A stretch of DNA of 31,742 bases. Origin: an uncultured Erysipelotrichales bacterium. GTDB lineage: Bacteria; Bacillota_I; Bacilli_A; Erysipelotrichales; Coprobacillaceae. The translations under genes were made by a program, and so were the position numbers. The notes beneath the pieces were generated by a model, which was not told the origin of the DNA, searched no databases, and worked only from the letters and a program-made list of their open reading frames with translations. Each line of letters starts with the position of its first letter. Position 1 is the stretch's first letter. Below, in pieces: positions 29,898 to 31,742 of the stretch. The stretch covers positions 1 to 31,742 of the forward strand of contig CAJTTM010000028.1 of assembly GCA_910579135.1 (NCBI GenBank), in the 5' to 3' direction.

Positions 29898-30216
29898 TAC
29901 TACTATCCTCTTTGGTTTTTCTTAAATATTTCATCATCTGTATAATAATTTGTTGGTCTCTTTTAGACAAACAAGAAAAATCAGAAATCATTTCTTGATA
30001 CTGATAATAACTTGGTCTAGGCTCATCAATTCTACACAATAGATATTCAATACTCACATTAAAATAATCTGCAATAGTAAACGCCATATCAATTGGTAAT
30101 TCTTTATTACTCAATTCCCATTTACTTACTGATTGTTGTGATATATTAATAATATCTCCTAACTGCCCTTGGGTTAAATCTGCTTTTAACCTTAATTCTT
30201 TGATTCTATTACGCAT
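29890..30216 (-). CDS. XRE-family transcriptional regulator
   Basis: 108 residues. Residues 4-60 form the Cro/CI helix-turn-helix (RIKELRLKADLTQGQLGDII, NISQQSVSKWELSNKELP and FNVSIEYLLCRID). The remaining 45 residues are a short helical tail with DQQIIIQMMKYLRK, probably for dimerization, ending in an acidic DSSSD. It is joined to the acetyltransferase gene by an 8-base overlap. A palindrome TCTATAC / GTATAGA (30272-30288), 56 bases upstream, is a candidate operator for autoregulation. Confidence 0.92.
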   Translation of the reverse strand: MRNRIKELRLKADLTQGQLGDIINISQQSVSKWELSNKELPIDMAFTIADYFNVSIEYLLCRIDEPRPSYYQYQEMISDFSCLSKRDQQIIIQMMKYLRKTKEDSSSD

Positions 30217-30271
30217 AACTATCTCTCTTTCTTAATAGTTATTGTAAATTAATATGAATGTATTTTGTACA

Positions 30272-30288
30272 TCTATACAGAGTATAGA
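30272..30288. promoter_or_regulatory. Palindrome upstream of the XRE gene
   Basis: TCTATAC, 3 bases, GTATAGA: a perfect 17-base dyad of the size XRE regulators bind. A possible -35 TTGAAT (minus strand 30303-30298) lies next to it, so binding would block the promoter. Confidence 0.55.
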
Positions 30289-30317
30289 ATACCCTCATTC
30301 AAAGTGGATATACTCAT

Positions 30318-30345
30318 AAAAAAGATTCGCTTATGCGAACCTTTT
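30318..30345 (-). terminator. Terminator upstream of the XRE gene
   Basis: On the minus strand GGTTCGC / GCGAATC pair (one G-U) across an ATAA loop, followed by TTTTTT. It stops transcripts coming from the tdk side. Confidence 0.8.
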
Positions 30346-30440
30346 CTTAATAGATGTTTTTAAAGGGAGTATTTTTTCTACAACTATAATATACCTTGTC
30401 AATATTAATTTTATGTGAACTTTAAAAAATTTTTTTAAAG

Positions 30441-30522
30441 TAAAGAAGATGCTAGGGGTTGCATCTTCTTTAGGGATATATGATAGTTTGAGGGGAATCA
30501 ATGCTATCGTATATTTGTCTTT
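30441..30522 (-). ncRNA. Candidate small RNA with C-rich loops, or tdk 3' UTR
   Basis: On the minus strand two hairpins follow a promoter-like sequence. The first pairs 30504-30514 with 30476-30486 (11 positions, one mismatch-type G-T) and exposes GATTCCCCTC in its 17-base loop. The second is a perfect 12-bp stem (30441-30452 / 30461-30472) with loop AACCCCTA, followed by CTTTAAAAAAATTTTTT. No coding frame with a ribosome binding site is seen. CCCC loops suit pairing with ribosome binding sites, as in known Firmicutes C-rich small RNAs. It could also be processed from the tdk transcript. Confidence 0.45.
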
Positions 30523-30527
30523 CGACA

Positions 30528-30555
30528 ATTATAATATAACGTATGTTTATGTCTT
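30528..30555 (-). promoter_or_regulatory. Possible promoter of the C-rich RNA
   Basis: Minus strand AAGACA (30555-30550), 16-base spacer, TATAAT (30533-30528), just downstream of the tdk stop. A TTGTC / GACAA dyad with a GAAA loop overlaps the -10 end (30528-30515). Confidence 0.5.
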
Positions 30556-30566
30556 GAAAATGAACT

Positions 30567-31157
30567 TTAAAATTTTATTGGTTTATTTACAATTTCATGA
30601 CAATGTCTACATCTTGGTTCATAATGATCAACTGCTCCTACTAAAACAATTGGATCTTCAAAAGATGCAGGTTTTCCATCTACTAATCTTTGTGTTCTAG
30701 TTGCTGGTGCTCCACATTTTGCACATACAGCAGTCAACTTTGTAACAAATTCTGCTCTTGTTAATAGTTCTGGTAAAACTCCAAAGGGTTCTCCTCTAAA
30801 ATCTTTATCTAATCCAGCAACCATCACTCTTAAACCTTTATCCGCCAAATACTCGCATACATCTACTATATTTTTATCAAAAAATTGTACTTCATCTATC
30901 GCAACAACTTCACTATCATCTTGAACATGCTCTAAGATTTCTAATGCATTTCCAACAACAATACATGGTATATGCATTCCTGCATGTGATACAATTTCGT
31001 TCTCTGAATATCGGTTATCTATTTTGGGTTTAAATACAATAATCTTCTTTTTTGCAAAAGATAATACATTAATTCTACGAATAAGTTCTTCTGTTTTACC
31101 TGCAAACATGCATCCACAAACAACTTCTATCCATCCCTCTCTATATTGATTATACAT
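30567..31157 (-). CDS. tdk: Thymidine kinase
   Basis: 196 residues, start ATG behind GGAGG. The P-loop is GCMFAGKTEELIRRI, the Walker B-like region VVAIDEVQFFD, and the zinc-binding lasso has CAKCGAPATRTQRLVDGKP and CRHCHE, the four Cys of type II thymidine kinases. It phosphorylates thymidine with ATP for dTMP salvage. In Bacillus tdk is close to prfA and prmC; here a few genes lie between. Promoter TGTACA / TATAAT with a 17-base spacer lies upstream. Confidence 0.97.
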   Translation of the reverse strand: MYNQYREGWIEVVCGCMFAGKTEELIRRINVLSFAKKKIIVFKPKIDNRYSENEIVSHAGMHIPCIVVGNALEILEHVQDDSEVVAIDEVQFFDKNIVDVCEYLADKGLRVMVAGLDKDFRGEPFGVLPELLTRAEFVTKLTAVCAKCGAPATRTQRLVDGKPASFEDPIVLVGAVDHYEPRCRHCHEIVNKPIKF

Positions 31158-31180
31158 GTTTAAATTCCTCCACTTGAATT

Positions 31181-31209
31181 ATTATAACGATTTTTTTAAT
31201 ATTTGTACA
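31181..31209 (-). promoter_or_regulatory. tdk promoter
   Basis: Minus strand TGTACA (31209-31204), 17-base spacer, TATAAT (31186-31181), about 24 bases from the start codon. Confidence 0.7.
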
Positions 31210-31254
31210 TATTCAAGTCACATTCTTTCTATAAAATACAACTAGGTGATAAAT

Positions 31255-31641
31255 ATGAAATGGTTAACACAATTTATGTATGGTCGCTATGGTCACGACC
31301 ATCTTAATCTATTTTTATTAGTTTTAAGTATTATCTGTTCTTTTCTAAGATTTTTATTTGAACCTCTTATCATACTGTCTTATATTTCTATAATACTATG
31401 TTGTTATAGAATGTTTTCTAAACAGACATATAAGCGTACTCAAGAAAACAATAAATTCTTAGAAATCACAAATCCTATTGGAAAAACTTTTAATCGTACT
31501 AAAAACAAATGGAAATACAGAAAGACACATAAATATTTTAAATGTCCAACTTGTCATCAATATTTAAGAGTTCCTAAAGGAAAAGGACAAATAGAAATTA
31601 CTTGTCCTCATTGTCATCATCATTTTGATAAAAGAACATAA
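31255..31641 (+). CDS. Membrane protein with C-terminal zinc ribbon
   Basis: 128 residues from ATG 31255 (MKWLTQFMYGRYGHDHLNLF) behind AGGTGAT; the GTG at 31246 is part of that ribosome binding site. Two membrane segments (about 17-55: FLLVLSIICSFLRFLFEPLI, then LSYISIILCCYRMF) precede a basic linker and a zinc ribbon with CPTCHQYLRVPKGKGQ and CPHCHHHF at the end. The HDHLN start and terminal ribbon are seen in small conserved Firmicutes membrane proteins of unknown role. It is divergent from tdk and has its own terminator. Confidence 0.85.
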   Translation: MKWLTQFMYGRYGHDHLNLFLLVLSIICSFLRFLFEPLIILSYISIILCCYRMFSKQTYKRTQENNKFLEITNPIGKTFNRTKNKWKYRKTHKYFKCPTCHQYLRVPKGKGQIEITCPHCHHHFDKRT

Positions 31642-31642
31642 T

Positions 31643-31662
31643 CCCTTAACAAAGGGTTTTTT
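31643..31662 (+). terminator. Terminator of the zinc-ribbon gene
   Basis: CCCTT / AAGGG with an AACA loop and six T, directly after the stop codon. Confidence 0.85.
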
Positions 31663-31687
31663 CTTTATGAAAAAAAGGCTAACATTT

Positions 31688-31742
31688 TGATATGATAACC
31701 TCCCAGTAGACAGCGTAAATAATTAAACGCTGATTACGGGAG
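31688..31742 (+). repeat. TG...CA repeat, copy 2, cut by the window edge
   Basis: It starts exactly at TGATATGATAACCTCCC and continues AGTAGACAGCGTAAAT as in copy 1 (15762-15812, opposite strand), then runs on to CTGATTACGGGAG at the edge. CTCCC, GTAG and CAGCGT can pair with ACGCTG, TTAC and GGGAG around an AAATAATTAA loop, a stable hairpin. Sharp TG edge and IS3-like look suggest the terminal inverted repeat of an insertion sequence whose body lies outside. Confidence 0.55.

Noticed and set aside
30331..30528. Minus-strand frame of 65 codons between tdk and the XRE gene
   Set aside because: It has no ribosome binding site, and it lies over the two hairpins and the T-rich terminator; composition is that of non-coding DNA.
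15762..31742. Composite transposon bounded by the two TG...CA repeats
   Set aside because: The outer TG edges of the two copies face each other toward the housekeeping genes between them, the wrong way round for a unit that carries those genes.
1..31742. CRISPR arrays, tRNA or rRNA genes
   Set aside because: No regularly spaced repeats, cloverleaf-like sequences or conserved rRNA stretches were found on either strand by eye; a scan with tRNA and rRNA models would settle it.

Overview
The window is AT-rich bacterial DNA with dense operons, clear AGGAGG-type ribosome binding sites and TTGACA/TATAAT promoters. It carries a T-box leader on lysS, a spoIIE sporulation gene and SdpR/SdpI-type immunity. 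This points to a low-GC spore-forming member of the Bacillota. An Erysipelotrichia/Coprobacillaceae gut bacterium is my best guess, but that is inference, not something the sequence proves. The code is standard: intact genes use TGG for Trp and TGA as stop.

Region 1 (about 116-6406) is a decayed integrative element sitting in the 3' end of lysS. A mutated second copy of the lysS 3' end (116-275) marks the far junction; the intact lysS carries the other copy (6246-6406). Inside lie an excisionase-like gene and a tyrosine recombinase (2863-4250), a wrecked MobV-type relaxase and a wrecked AbiH defence gene that lost their 5' ends at the same point, cargo (nitroreductase, GNAT acetyltransferase, a HAD phosphatase broken by one stop codon), and a compact type I toxin-antitoxin locus (475-757). 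In that locus a 26-residue membrane peptide is paired with a convergent antisense RNA. A 22-bp direct repeat lets the antisense RNA cover the toxin start codon.

Region 2 (6250-22824, all main genes on the minus strand) follows the conserved spoIIE-tilS-hpt-ftsH-hslO-dusB-lysS order known from Bacillus, with two insertions. Between dusB and lysS sits a four-gene operon: an SdpR-like repressor, an SdpI-like immunity protein and a two-part ABC exporter, with a perfect 14-bp-arm palindrome in front. Between hslO and dusB lies an accessory island (12456-15812). It holds two sets of exported protein / membrane-anchored protein / small membrane protein genes in which several members are broken, a PadR regulator with a frameshifted partner, C-rich RNA-like hairpins and a short TG...CA repeat. 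An unlisted 27-residue membrane peptide with a strong ribosome binding site lies between ftsH and hslO. The spoIIE promoter has the 21-bp spacer typical of Spo0A-driven promoters.

Region 3 (22917-31662) holds a two-component system, the tdk/prfA/prmC translation-and-nucleotide block, two GNAT acetyltransferases, a HAD phosphatase, a SanA/YdcF-like membrane protein, an XRE regulator and a zinc-ribbon membrane protein. A candidate small RNA with C-rich loops lies between tdk and the XRE gene. The right edge of the window (31688 on) starts a second copy of the TG...CA repeat, probably the end of an insertion sequence whose body lies outside. No rRNA, tRNA or CRISPR array was seen.
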